A stretch of 64,000 nt of DNA from Bog-159 sp963709155 (GCA_963709155.1 CAVPVD010000001.1:62001-126000), one strand, 5' to 3'; positions 43,322 through 52,204 are shown, counted from the stretch's first letter. Made by a program: numbers and translations. The notes: generated by a model not told the origin, from the letters alone.

Positions 43322-43963
43322 GTGGAACTTCGCCGGGCCAGCTTCGGGCTTCTGCGGCTGCGGCTGATATCCGGAATTCGGGACCGCGTGCGCAACGGCG
43401 AAATCAGCGAACGCCGATTGGCCCACGTTACAGGAGTTTCGCAGCCGCATATCCATCATGTGCTAAAAGGGACGCGTGCCCTTTCGCTGGAAATGGCCGA
43501 TCAAATTATAGAACGTCTGCAAATCAACCTCGGGGAACTGTTGAGCGGCGCCGAGGCCGAAAACGTGCGCGCGTGCGTGTGCGGCACGGTGCCGCTGCTG
43601 GAAGGCTGCATCGGACCGGCACATCCCTATCCCAAACCTTCAGTAGTCGAGCGATATCCATTCGCGGCGGCGGATGTGGCGGGCCTGGACTATCCGGTGG
43701 CCGCGCGGCTGGCGCCGGACCCGCTGCGCGGTCCCATTTTCGGCACCCGGGGCGTGGTGCTGCTGGAGGGCTCGGAACAGGTCCGGCGGCATCCCGACGA
43801 AGAGGGCTATTTTGCCCTGGATATGGCAGGCAGCGGCACTATAGGACGCGTGCGCTGCGTGGCTCCGGGTTTGTACTTGTGGGCGCATCCGGGAGGCGAG
43901 TGGCAGTCCCTTTTTCTCGGAGCGATTCAGGGACGGGTCAGCCTGCTGGTGCGGCCCTTCTGA
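43322..43963 (+). CDS. XRE-family transcriptional regulator
   Basis: 213 residues from GTG 43322. A helix-turn-helix domain (~12-75) is seen in 'ISERRLAHVTGVSQPHIHHV' and 'LSLEMADQIIERLQINLGEL'. The C-terminal part (~130-213) resembles a LexA/S24-like or cupin-type sensor ('GVVLLEGSEQVRRHPDEEGY', 'GTIGRVRCVAPGLYLWAHPG') but no Ser-Lys dyad can be identified. It probably represses itself and the divergent Cys-rich gene through the dyads at 43268-43318. Confidence 0.82.
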   Translation: MELRRASFGLLRLRLISGIRDRVRNGEISERRLAHVTGVSQPHIHHVLKGTRALSLEMADQIIERLQINLGELLSGAEAENVRACVCGTVPLLEGCIGPAHPYPKPSVVERYPFAAADVAGLDYPVAARLAPDPLRGPIFGTRGVVLLEGSEQVRRHPDEEGYFALDMAGSGTIGRVRCVAPGLYLWAHPGGEWQSLFLGAIQGRVSLLVRPF

Positions 43964-44001
43964 TCTAAATAGACATTCTCATGACGGCTGCCCGCAGCCC
44001 C

Positions 44002-44044
44002 GTGGCGCACGCTTCAGCGTGCCGGCGGGACTTTTAAGTCCCGC
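44002..44044. repeat. paired-hairpin repeat, copy D (left flank)
   Basis: GTGG head, then GCACGC-TTCA-GCGTGC (44007-44022) and GCGGGACTT-TT-AAGTCCCGC (44025-44044). It is the inverted counterpart of the copy at 44954-44995. Confidence 0.85.
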
Positions 44045-44188
44045 TCTAGCCAGGCAGCGTCGGTCACGTATCCGGCCAACAAATCTTTCCCCTCTTTTCA
44101 ATCGCTTGCGCGGATAATATCCCTTTATCCCAAATCCTCCCAGCTACCCTGTAGTCGAAAGGTAGGGCGCACCCGCGCCCGAAAATCG

Positions 44189-44962
44189 ATGAACAGAAAT
44201 AAATATCGGAAACTTTCCCAACAGCAGGCGGAAGCCAACCGCCGCAACGCCCAGAAATCCACCGGCCCGCGCACCCCCGAAGGCAAAGCCGCCTCCAGCC
44301 GCAACGGCCTCACCCACAGCCTCTCCGGCGACAAACACTTCATCCTCGAAGGTGAGGATCCCGCGGCCTTCCTCCGCCTCCTCCAGGACCTCCACGACCA
44401 CCTCCGCCCTGTCGGCGACAGCGAAGAACTGGTCGTCCAACGCATTGCCGCCGCCCAATGGCGCCTCGACCGCGCCTTTGCCCTCGAAACCGGCATCTAC
44501 CGCGAAGAATCCACCATTCTGACCCGCATCGACCGGAACAAGCGGGAGCTTCACGAATTGCGTTTAAGCCAAGGCCAGAGCGACCCGTTCCCGCCCGATC
44601 CGTACGAACCGGACGACCTCCTCGCGCGCGCCTTCATGCAAGCTGCCAAAGGCCCCGACAACTTCACCCGCCTAGCCCGCTACGAAACCGCCATCGAGCG
44701 CTCCATCGAACGCGGCATGAAGCACCTCAAAGCCCTCCAGGCCGCCCGCAACGCGCAGTGTCCCGCCGACCCTGAACCCCCGCACGCCCCCGAACCCCCC
44801 GCCCCCGAGCCGCCAAATCCGCCCTCAATCCCTTCAAATTCAATGAATTACGAAGCAAACCCAAAAGACCCTACAATGGCGCAATCTTCCCCCACTCCGC
44901 CCCCCTCCGTCTCCCTCCAGGCGCCCCCAACCTCAAACAGTGATGAACAGCCGGCGGACTGA
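44189..44962 (+). CDS. uncharacterised 'NAQKSTGPRTPEGK' family protein
   Basis: 257 residues. The N-terminus carries 'QQQAEANRRNAQKSTGPRTP' and 'GKAASSRNGLTHSLSG', a signature seen in multicopy acidobacterial and planctomycete proteins of unknown function (from memory). Residues ~60-195 are helical ('RIAAAQWRLDRAFALETGIY', 'LARYETAIERSIERGMKHLK'), and the C-terminus is Pro-rich ('PDPEPPHAPEPPAPEPPNPP'). A helix-rich, basic N-terminus hints at nucleic-acid binding (inference). The gene is markedly C-rich on its coding strand, unlike its neighbours, and lies between inverted paired-hairpin repeats. Its stop TGA is the loop of the right-hand repeat. No ribosome site is obvious; a 6-bp hairpin GGGCGC/GCGCCC sits just upstream. 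Confidence 0.8.
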   Translation: MNRNKYRKLSQQQAEANRRNAQKSTGPRTPEGKAASSRNGLTHSLSGDKHFILEGEDPAAFLRLLQDLHDHLRPVGDSEELVVQRIAAAQWRLDRAFALETGIYREESTILTRIDRNKRELHELRLSQGQSDPFPPDPYEPDDLLARAFMQAAKGPDNFTRLARYETAIERSIERGMKHLKALQAARNAQCPADPEPPHAPEPPAPEPPNPPSIPSNSMNYEANPKDPTMAQSSPTPPPSVSLQAPPTSNSDEQPAD

Positions 44963-44995
44963 AATCCGCTGCTGCACGCTGAAGACGTGCGCCAC
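44954..44995. repeat. paired-hairpin repeat, copy E (right flank, inverted)
   Basis: GCGGA-CTGAAA-TCCGC (44954-44969) and GCACG-CTGAAGA-CGTGC followed by GCCAC (44974-44995). Reverse-complemented it aligns with copy D over both hairpins and the GTGG head. Confidence 0.85.
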
Positions 44996-45012
44996 GAGAT
45001 ATTCTGGTAACT

Positions 45013-45582
45013 GTGAAGGCCAAGTGGGGTTTCAAAGCGGCGGCGGACGCGGACAGCCCTCCGCGGGCGGGCAGCGAGCGCCTTAAGAGGCTAGCCAAGA
45101 GCCTGGATGGACTAGCCCGCCAGGACGAGGCCCGTATCAGCCGGGCGCACGAGATCGGCTCCCTGCGGCGCGCGGCGGCGGTCGAGTTGCACGGGATCTG
45201 CAGCGAGTTTGTGCAGGGATTGAACCACTTGCTTTCTGAAATCGAGCTGGACTTCCAGCCCGAAGATTATGGGCCGGAAAGCTTCCAGGACGCAGGCCTC
45301 AATCTGTTCCAGATCAACGCCCGCGGCCGCATTTTGCAAATCACATTCGAAGCCACGCCGGAACTGATTTCCACGGAGGATTTCCGCGTGCCGTATATAT
45401 TGGCCGGCGCGGTGCGCTGCTTCAACCAGCAATTGCTGGAGAAGGATTTGATCGAAGAGCAATTGCTCTTCTATACGATCGAAAAGTCGCGGCATTTCTG
45501 GCGGTTCTTCGACGGGCGCACATATCGCTCCGGAGCCTTCGATGGCGACTATCTGACCGGGCTGATGGAACAACTGATTTGA
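45013..45582 (+). CDS. hypothetical protein, 189 aa
   Basis: Starts at GTG 45013. A basic N-terminus is followed by a helical then alpha-beta region ('ICSEFVQGLNHLLSEIELDF', 'RGRILQITFEATPELISTED', 'RHFWRFFDGRTYRSGAFDGD'). No signal peptide or membrane segment. I do not recognise the family. Codon use and an uninterrupted frame with low-complexity-free sequence support a real gene. It begins ~15 bp after the inverted repeat copy E. Confidence 0.7.
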   Translation: MKAKWGFKAAADADSPPRAGSERLKRLAKSLDGLARQDEARISRAHEIGSLRRAAAVELHGICSEFVQGLNHLLSEIELDFQPEDYGPESFQDAGLNLFQINARGRILQITFEATPELISTEDFRVPYILAGAVRCFNQQLLEKDLIEEQLLFYTIEKSRHFWRFFDGRTYRSGAFDGDYLTGLMEQLI

Positions 45583-45660
45583 TCCGAATTTGATAGACCG
45601 GCGTAAATTCTTCCCTCCGCGGGAGGACAGTGGCCGCGGCGGGTCCCTAAGGGGAACATT

Positions 45661-45681
45661 TTACAGGTTTTGCTCCTGTAA
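45661..45681. promoter_or_regulatory. leader hairpin upstream of trehalose synthase gene
   Basis: TTACAGG-TTTTGCT-CCTGTAA, a perfect 7-bp stem about 95 bp before the ATG at 45774. A second small hairpin CCTCC-GCG-GGAGG is at 45614-45626. Role unknown. Confidence 0.35.
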
Positions 45682-45773
45682 TCCAGGCGTGGCATTAGCC
45701 TTGCTCAGTAAACCGGACGGACCCGCTTAATCTTCTGCTCCCGGTCCCGACGTTCCACCCCTGGAGGGAAGAA

Positions 45774-48086
45774 ATGCACCTCAGCCGCCGCTTGATGCTC
45801 TCCTTGCTTGGCGCCGTGGCTGTAGTTTCCATGGTTTTCGCGCTTTACCAGGCCGCCGCGGAGATGCACGCGATGCGCGGAGAGGTCCAACGGCAAGCGC
45901 TGGTGTTGGCTGAAAGCCAAGAGCGCGCCGCCGTACAAGTGCTGCAAGACGGCTCCCCCGCCGAGATGCAGTCGTTGGTTGGCCAGTTTCAGAACCATGA
46001 GCAAATGGCGGGAGTGGCGCTCTACGACCCGAAAGGACGGGCGCTGGCTCTGACGCCGGGACTGGGGTCGCATCTTGCCTCGGGAGCGCAGGAAACGCCG
46101 CCGGCAGTGACGCGGGCGATACGGGACGGGCGCGCCCGGGGCGACTTCTTCCGTTCTGGCGGCGAACCCATGCACATTCTGGCCCTGCCGCTCACCTCCG
46201 ATGGGCGATCGCTGGGAGCCATCGCCGTCTTTCACAACGTAGCCTTCATTACGGCTCCCATCTTGCGGCATGCTTTGACCAGCGTGGCGCAGACGCTGCT
46301 GATCGTAGGCCTGACGCTGGTGATCGTGCGTTGGAGCCTGGGCAAACCGCTGCAACACATGGCGCAATGGCTGCGCGATCTGCGTACGGGCGATGGCTCA
46401 TCTTCCGGTCAGCCGCCGAAGGAGGAAATGTTCCGCCCCCTCACCAGCGAAATGACCCGCCTGGCGACCAGCCTGCATGTGGCGCGCGCCGCGGCCGAAG
46501 AGGAGGCGCGTCTGCGAAACGCGGCTTCGTCGCAGTGGACGGCTGAAAGGCTGCGCATCGCCATGCAGGCCAAACTGAAGGGCAGCCGCCTGTTTGCGGT
46601 TTCCAATCGCGAGCCTTACGAGCACTCGCGGCAAGGCAATTCGATCACGTGGTCCGTACCTCCCAGCGGCCTGGTGACGGCGCTCGAGCCGGTGCTGCGG
46701 GTCAGCGACGGGACCTGGATCGCGCAGGCTACGGGAGGCGCCGACAAAGAAACCGCGGACGAACTGGGACGGCTGCGAGTACCCCCGGACCATCCGCAAT
46801 ACACGCTGCGCCGCGTCTGGCTGAGCAAAGAGGAGGAAGCCGGCTTCTATTTTGGCTTCGCCAATGAGGGGATCTGGCCGCTTTGCCATATCGCCCACAC
46901 CCGCCCTATCTTCCGCAGCGAGGACTGGGAGCAGTATCACGCGGTGAACCGCAAATTCGCCGACGTGCTGCTGGACGAGATGAAGGATGAAAACGAGCCC
47001 ATCGTGCTGGTGCAGGACTATCACTTCGCTTTGCTGCCGCGCATGATCAAGGAGCGCCGGCCGGATGCGCGCGTCGCCATATTCTGGCATATTCCATGGC
47101 CCAATCCGGAAGCCTTCGGTATTTGCCCCTGGCAGCGCGAGCTCCTCGACGGCATGTTGGGCGCGGACCTGATCGGATTCCATATCCAGGCCCACTGTAA
47201 TAACTTTCTCGAAACGGTGGACCGGGCTTTGGAATCGCGCATCGACTGGGAACATTTCGCCGCCAACCGGCACGCACATCTGACGGCGGTACGGCCGTTT
47301 CCGATCAGCGTTGCCTGCAACGGGAATGGCGAATCGCACCCGGACGCCTCCGCCGCGGAGCGCGCCGCGCTCTACCGCGAGCTGGGCGGCAAGCCGGCTT
47401 TTATCGGATTGGGAGTGGATCGCGTGGATTACACCAAAGGCATTCCTGAACGGCTGCGCGGAGTGGAGCGGCTTTTCGACCGGTATCCGGCGTACCGCGA
47501 AAAATTCACGTTTATCCAGATTGGCGCGCCCAGCCGGACGCACATCAAGCGGTATCAGGATCTGACGGCCGAGGTCCACGAGGAAGCCGAGCGCATCAAC
47601 CGCCGCTTCCGCACGGGCTCCTGGCGGCCGATCGTCTTCTTGAACCGGCACCATAGCCACGCCGAGATCCTGCCTTATTATTGTGAGGCGGACGTTTGCC
47701 TGGTGACTTCATTGCACGACGGGATGAACCTGGTCGCCAAGGAATACATCGCGGCGCGGGCGGACGTCCAAGGCGCGCTGATTCTGAGCCGTTTTACGGG
47801 CGCCAGCCACGAGTTGGCCGACGCCATCGTGGTGAATCCTTACGACACCGACGAACTTGCGCAAGCCATCCACACCGCGCTAACTATGCCGCCCGAGGAA
47901 CGCAGCGCCCGCATGCAGCGCATGCGCGCCGTGGTTCAGGAGAACAATGTGTACCGCTGGGCGGGCGACTTGATCGGCGAATTAGCCGGCATCCGGCTGG
48001 CGCCCGCGGGCGCGAACGGAAGGGGCCCGCACGAGATGCGCGGGCGCCGCCAGCCCCTGGCTTCGGCGGGAAGAGGCGCGGCGTGA
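45774..48086 (+). CDS. otsA: trehalose-6-phosphate synthase with N-terminal membrane sensor
   Basis: 770 residues; ATG 45774 follows GGAGGGAAGAA. Two membrane helices (7-26 and 167-187) enclose an outer sensor-like domain, followed by a HAMP-like helical linker (~188-265). The GT20 enzyme domain (~272-745) joins UDP-glucose and glucose-6-phosphate: 'LFAVSNREPYEH', 'IVLVQDYHFALLPRMIKERR', 'FIGLGVDRVDYTKGIPERLR', 'VTSLHDGMNLVAKEYIAARA'. The catalytic text is intact. Ordinary OtsA is soluble and ~470 residues; fusion to a membrane sensor suggests that synthesis is tuned by an external signal such as osmolarity (inference). Its stop overlaps the GTG of the MscS gene. Confidence 0.92.
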   Translation: MHLSRRLMLSLLGAVAVVSMVFALYQAAAEMHAMRGEVQRQALVLAESQERAAVQVLQDGSPAEMQSLVGQFQNHEQMAGVALYDPKGRALALTPGLGSHLASGAQETPPAVTRAIRDGRARGDFFRSGGEPMHILALPLTSDGRSLGAIAVFHNVAFITAPILRHALTSVAQTLLIVGLTLVIVRWSLGKPLQHMAQWLRDLRTGDGSSSGQPPKEEMFRPLTSEMTRLATSLHVARAAAEEEARLRNAASSQWTAERLRIAMQAKLKGSRLFAVSNREPYEHSRQGNSITWSVPPSGLVTALEPVLRVSDGTWIAQATGGADKETADELGRLRVPPDHPQYTLRRVWLSKEEEAGFYFGFANEGIWPLCHIAHTRPIFRSEDWEQYHAVNRKFADVLLDEMKDENEPIVLVQDYHFALLPRMIKERRPDARVAIFWHIPWPNPEAFGICPWQRELLDGMLGADLIGFHIQAHCNNFLETVDRALESRIDWEHFAANRHAHLTAVRPFPISVACNGNGESHPDASAAERAALYRELGGKPAFIGLGVDRVDYTKGIPERLRGVERLFDRYPAYREKFTFIQIGAPSRTHIKRYQDLTAEVHEEAERINRRFRTGSWRPIVFLNRHHSHAEILPYYCEADVCLVTSLHDGMNLVAKEYIAARADVQGALILSRFTGASHELADAIVVNPYDTDELAQAIHTALTMPPEERSARMQRMRAVVQENNVYRWAGDLIGELAGIRLAPAGANGRGPHEMRGRRQPLASAGRGAA

Positions 48087-49669
48087 GGCTCTACCGTATC
48101 GCAGCCGTTTGTCTGTGCTGGGGACTCTGCGGCGGTATATCGGCGGCCGGACAGGATCCCCTGAACCGGGATTCGCCGCAAAGCTCCGCCACCGCCTTTC
48201 TGGCCGCCTGCAAGGCACGCGACTGGGAGCGGGCATGGAGGTATATCGACCTGCGAAAACTTCCCGCGGGCCGGCGGCTCAAGGACGGCACCGAGCTTTC
48301 GAAGCAGTTGCAGCAGATTCTCGAACGTGACGTCCAGTTCGACCTGGCGGCGCTCAGCCCGAATCCGGAAGGAATCCCACCGGGAACGAATTCGGAACGC
48401 GTCGATACATTCAATGTGGATGGCAAAAAGCTCGATTTGCAGATGGAGCGCGTGACGCTGCGCACCGGGGCGAAGATTTGGGTGTTTTCCGCGGCTAGCG
48501 CGGACCTGATTCCGCAGATCGCCACGCTGGCCAGCGATTCCCCAATTGAAAAGTATCTCCCGCAGCCGCTGGTGAGTTGGAAGTTGATGGATACCGCGCT
48601 GTGGCGTTGGATCGCGCTGATCTTGCTCGCGGCGGTGCTGGCGTTGCTGTCCATGCTGCTTTCATGGCTGGCGATCGTGTGGATGGGACCCGTCCTGAAG
48701 CGCGTGGCGCCCGAAACCAGCACGGGCCTGCTCGACCTTCTGGTGGGGCCGCTACGGCTGCTGCTGGCGGTGGCCGGTTTCCGCGCGGGACTGGAATGGA
48801 TTGATCCTTCACCGGAACTCCGGCTCTACCTGGGGCGCGCGGCCGGTTTCCTGTTCTTCTGCGCGCTGGCCTGGCTGGGAATGCGAATCACCGACCTGCT
48901 GATCGTGCGGCTGCGCGCGATTCTATCCGGGAAGCACCAGACCTTCAGCTACTCGGTATTGCCGCTCGCCTCGCGCGTCACGAAGATTGTGATCATAGCG
49001 GTGGCCACCGCGGCCCTGCTGAGTAGCTGGGGATACAATACCGGCGCGATCCTGGCCGGCTTGGGCGTCGGCGGAGTGGCATTGGCCCTGGCCGCGCAGA
49101 AAACCATCGAGAACCTTTTCGGAGGCGTGGCGGTGATCACCGACCGGCCCGTGTCGATCGGCGATTTCTGCAAGTTCGGCAACCAGGTGGGTACCGTGGA
49201 AGACATCGGATTGCGTTCCACGCGGATTCGTACTTTGGATCGCACGCTGCTGACGGTGCCCAACGGGCAATTCTCGACCATGACGCTGGAGAACTTCTCC
49301 AAGCGCGACAAGATGTGGTTTCACCTGACGCTCAACTTGCGGCGGGACACCACTTCCGCCCAGATGCGGGCGCTGCTGGACACTCTGACGAAGGCACTGA
49401 GGGAGAATCCCAAAGTGGAAGCCGGTCCGATCCCGGTGAGATTTGTTGGAGTAGGCACATATTCCCTCGATGTGGAGATCTTTGTCTATGTGTTGACCCT
49501 CGATGGGGACGAATTTACGCAAATACAGCAGGATCTGTTTCTTTGGATTCTGGATGCTGTGGAGGCGGCCGGCACGGGGCTGGCCGTACCGACGCAGGCC
49601 TATTACTCCATGCCGCGCGGGCCGCAGCAGAATGGTACGCCAGTGCCGCAAGAAACGCACCGAATATAG
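48083..49669 (+). CDS. mscS: MscS-family mechanosensitive channel
   Basis: 528 residues from GTG 48083, overlapping the otsA stop (GTGA). A signal peptide (1-22) precedes a ~150-residue outer domain, then about five membrane helices (~175-340). The MscS pore and beta domain are clear: 'ILAGLGVGGVALALAAQKTI', 'NLFGGVAVITDRPVSIGDFC', 'VGTVEDIGLRSTRIRTLDRT', 'TVPNGQFSTMTLENFSKRD'. The channel releases solutes during osmotic down-shock. Coupling to trehalose synthase links making and releasing an osmolyte. Confidence 0.93.
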   Translation: MRLYRIAAVCLCWGLCGGISAAGQDPLNRDSPQSSATAFLAACKARDWERAWRYIDLRKLPAGRRLKDGTELSKQLQQILERDVQFDLAALSPNPEGIPPGTNSERVDTFNVDGKKLDLQMERVTLRTGAKIWVFSAASADLIPQIATLASDSPIEKYLPQPLVSWKLMDTALWRWIALILLAAVLALLSMLLSWLAIVWMGPVLKRVAPETSTGLLDLLVGPLRLLLAVAGFRAGLEWIDPSPELRLYLGRAAGFLFFCALAWLGMRITDLLIVRLRAILSGKHQTFSYSVLPLASRVTKIVIIAVATAALLSSWGYNTGAILAGLGVGGVALALAAQKTIENLFGGVAVITDRPVSIGDFCKFGNQVGTVEDIGLRSTRIRTLDRTLLTVPNGQFSTMTLENFSKRDKMWFHLTLNLRRDTTSAQMRALLDTLTKALRENPKVEAGPIPVRFVGVGTYSLDVEIFVYVLTLDGDEFTQIQQDLFLWILDAVEAAGTGLAVPTQAYYSMPRGPQQNGTPVPQETHRI

Positions 49670-49696
49670 CGGCACTGGCGAAGACCGAATCGCGGC

Positions 49697-51016
49697 TTAG
49701 TGCGGGAGTCTGCTTTTCACCGTGGGATCGTTCAGCCGCACGTTGGAAGACTGTACCGCGGGATACGTGACGCCGAACAGATCGGACATTACGGCGACGC
49801 TGCTATCGCAAGCATGATTCAGGCAAGGCAGGCCAAGGCCCGACTCGATGGATTTGAGCAGCGAAAAGTGAGTGTAAAAAGTGCCGCTCTGGACGCCATG
49901 GCTTCCATAGTTAGTGTCCACGATCAGGAGAACGTTATTGGTGGTGGGCGAAACGCTGTAATCGTCCTCGTCCCAGAGGATGACGATGGCGTTCTGTCCC
50001 TGTTTCCAGATGGGAGACTGTTTGATGGCGCTGACGATCTTCCTTACCGCGACGTCCCCAGCCTGGAGCAAAGCGGGGTTGAGTCCGGCCTGGGTCCCGT
50101 TGTCGTCGGGGTCGTAGTTGCAGAAGGGACCGGCATTCCCGCGGCCATGGTGATCGTTGCACTGGTTTGGCGCAATGAAGGAATAGGCCGGCGCGGAGCC
50201 GGACGCGAGGTCGGCGTATAACCCGCCGGCGCCCTCGAAGCCCACCACGTTGGTCAGATCGCTGCCGGGCTGGACGCCTTCCTGGATGCTGGTGAAGTAA
50301 ACGAACGGATTGTGCTTGGAAGCGTACAGGTAGACGACGTCGCTGGCCGTCAGGGCGGGCGTGAGCGCCGGCGTAATGGTGCTGAAGTTGGTGTTATTGG
50401 TGAACACGCCGTCGCTGTAATTTATGGTGTCGGCGCCGGTAGTGGGCAGGCTTTCCTGATAGCTTTTCCAGGCACGGCCGACTTCCGCTAGCTGATCGGC
50501 GATGGTCTTGCCGACAGTGTTGGGGGCTGCGGCGATGGACTTGACACCATCGATATTGTTCACGCCGGGAGGCCCGCTGGTCTCGTTAGTGGTATCCACC
50601 GCGACGGTGGCTGCATCCGTGCCCGTGCCCGAGATAGGACAAATACTGGGCGACGCCGGGCTGTCGGTGTTTGCCGTGGCAGAGGACAGGTTAGTGGTGC
50701 AGTCAAAGTCGTGCCAGTCCGGATTGTTATCGCTGAGGACGCCGAAGTTCGAGCCTCCCACGACTTCCAGATAGTTGGACAAGCTGGGATGCGCGACCGC
50801 GAAGTAATTCGTTGCGCTATTGGCCAGATTGACCAGGTCATTGATGTACGGCAGGTTCGGATTGCTCACGATCTGGCCGTAGCCGTGATTCTCCATCATG
50901 ACCACCCATACGTGGTCCAAATGCGGGATGCCGGAGGGAACGGGACCCTCCGCGGCGAACGCCGCGCTCGCCGCCGCTACTGACAACAAACTCAACAACG
51001 TGGTTCCGATTCTCAA
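49697..51016 (-). CDS. secreted phosphoesterase (AcpA / PF04185 type)
   Basis: ~439 residues with a signal peptide ('TTLLSLLSVAAASAAFA'). The phosphoesterase domain shows 'HVWVVMMENHGYGQIVSNPN', 'NYFAVAHPSLSNYLEVVGGS', 'AIVILWDEDDYSVSPTTNNV' and 'HFSLLKSIESGLGLPCLNHA', covering the metal-binding residues of the alkaline-phosphatase superfamily. It may free phosphate from organic phosphate or phospholipid outside the cell. TTG 51016 has AAGGTGAG six bases upstream and puts the signal peptide at the N-terminus; an in-frame ATG at 51079 is the alternative. Confidence 0.87.
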   Translation of the reverse strand: MRIGTTLLSLLSVAAASAAFAAEGPVPSGIPHLDHVWVVMMENHGYGQIVSNPNLPYINDLVNLANSATNYFAVAHPSLSNYLEVVGGSNFGVLSDNNPDWHDFDCTTNLSSATANTDSPASPSICPISGTGTDAATVAVDTTNETSGPPGVNNIDGVKSIAAAPNTVGKTIADQLAEVGRAWKSYQESLPTTGADTINYSDGVFTNNTNFSTITPALTPALTASDVVYLYASKHNPFVYFTSIQEGVQPGSDLTNVVGFEGAGGLYADLASGSAPAYSFIAPNQCNDHHGRGNAGPFCNYDPDDNGTQAGLNPALLQAGDVAVRKIVSAIKQSPIWKQGQNAIVILWDEDDYSVSPTTNNVLLIVDTNYGSHGVQSGTFYTHFSLLKSIESGLGLPCLNHACDSSVAVMSDLFGVTYPAVQSSNVRLNDPTVKSRLPH

Positions 51017-51322
51017 TTTGCACTCACCTTTAGAAGTGTATTCGGACGGCTCCGCGAGCGTGCCCTGGGCCGTCCTCATCGGACTCTATCAAAGCAGTTG
51101 TGTATGTTTGGTTACAACTGAATGAAGCTTCGGTGAATCCGGGCGGCAGGCGATCGAAACCGGGCAATGGCAACCGGCATGCAGTGTCTTGCTTCGCCGG
51201 GCTGTTCCGGAGGTTGACCGTTTTTGCTGCTTCCGGAGACCCTGGTCCTGGCCGTAGAACAGCAGCGTCAGGCAGGACACGGAACAGCCCTGTGCGTTTC
51301 CCACGCAGATAACGAGATCCCC

Positions 51323-52204
51323 ATGAGTGAACCGGTTTCGCCCACCAAAAGACCGCGCCGGCCCATTGATCCGCTCGTGAGGCTGGATACGCTGGAGCCG
51401 GAAAACGAACTGAATCTGAGTGAACCCGAATTGCAGGAGGCGCAGGAGCGCAGCTCAGCCACGGTGCGCGTGGTCTACGAGGCGGTGCGGCGGGAAGGCG
51501 AAGACGAGCTGAAACGAAGTCCGTCGGCGCTGGCCTGGTCTGGCTTGGCCGCCGGATTATCGATGGGATTTTCCCTTATGCTGGAAGGCGTCCTACGTTC
51601 CAGTCTGCCCGACGCTCCGTGGAGCAAACTGATTTCAAAATTCGGCTACAGCGCGGGATTCGTGATTGTCATTCTGGGCCGCCAGCAATTGTTTACGGAG
51701 AACACTTTAACCCCGATTCTGCCGCTGCTGCGCAAATGCGATACGGGGACCGCGGCCAAGGTGGCGCGGCTGTGGGCGGTGGTTCTGCTCGCCAACCTGA
51801 CGGGAGCGCTAGCGATCGCGACTGTATTGGCGCGCACCGGCGTGTTTTCTCCCGCGGTACGCGAGGCCTTTGCGGCGATAGGCCGCGAGTCCATCACGGT
51901 GGGCTTCGGCTTGGCGCTGTTGCGCGGAATCTTTGCCGGCTGGCTTCTGGCGCTGCTGGTGTGGGTGCTGCCCTTCGCGGAACACGCCCGTTTTTTCGTG
52001 ATCATCGCGTTCACCTGGACGATCAGCGTCAGCGGTTTTACGCATATCGTTGCCGGATCGGTAGAAACGTTTTTCCTCACGGCCAGCGGCCTGGCGCCAT
52101 GGTCGCAGGCGATCGGCGGATATATCGTTCCTGTGCTCATCGGGAACATCGCCGGGGGTGTTTCGCTAGTGGCGGCGCTGAACCATGCGCAAGTGGTTTC
52201 TTAG
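51323..52204 (+). CDS. formate/nitrite transporter (FNT) family protein
   Basis: 293 residues. An ~80-residue cytosolic N-terminus is followed by six membrane helices in the FNT pattern ('SPSALAWSGLAAGLSMGFSL', 'GRQQLFTENTLTPILPLL', 'VVLLANLTGALAIATVLART', 'GFTHIVAGSVETFFL'). FNT proteins carry formate, nitrite or hydrosulphide; the longer, YfdC-like subgroup here has no assigned substrate. Start 51323 is chosen where family similarity begins. The 240-bp region upstream shows no other feature. Confidence 0.88.
   Translation: MSEPVSPTKRPRRPIDPLVRLDTLEPENELNLSEPELQEAQERSSATVRVVYEAVRREGEDELKRSPSALAWSGLAAGLSMGFSLMLEGVLRSSLPDAPWSKLISKFGYSAGFVIVILGRQQLFTENTLTPILPLLRKCDTGTAAKVARLWAVVLLANLTGALAIATVLARTGVFSPAVREAFAAIGRESITVGFGLALLRGIFAGWLLALLVWVLPFAEHARFFVIIAFTWTISVSGFTHIVAGSVETFFLTASGLAPWSQAIGGYIVPVLIGNIAGGVSLVAALNHAQVVS

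Noticed and set aside
12882..44995. CRISPR array
   Set aside because: The recurring palindromes are dispersed, differ in arms, and lack regular spacers; no cas genes are present.
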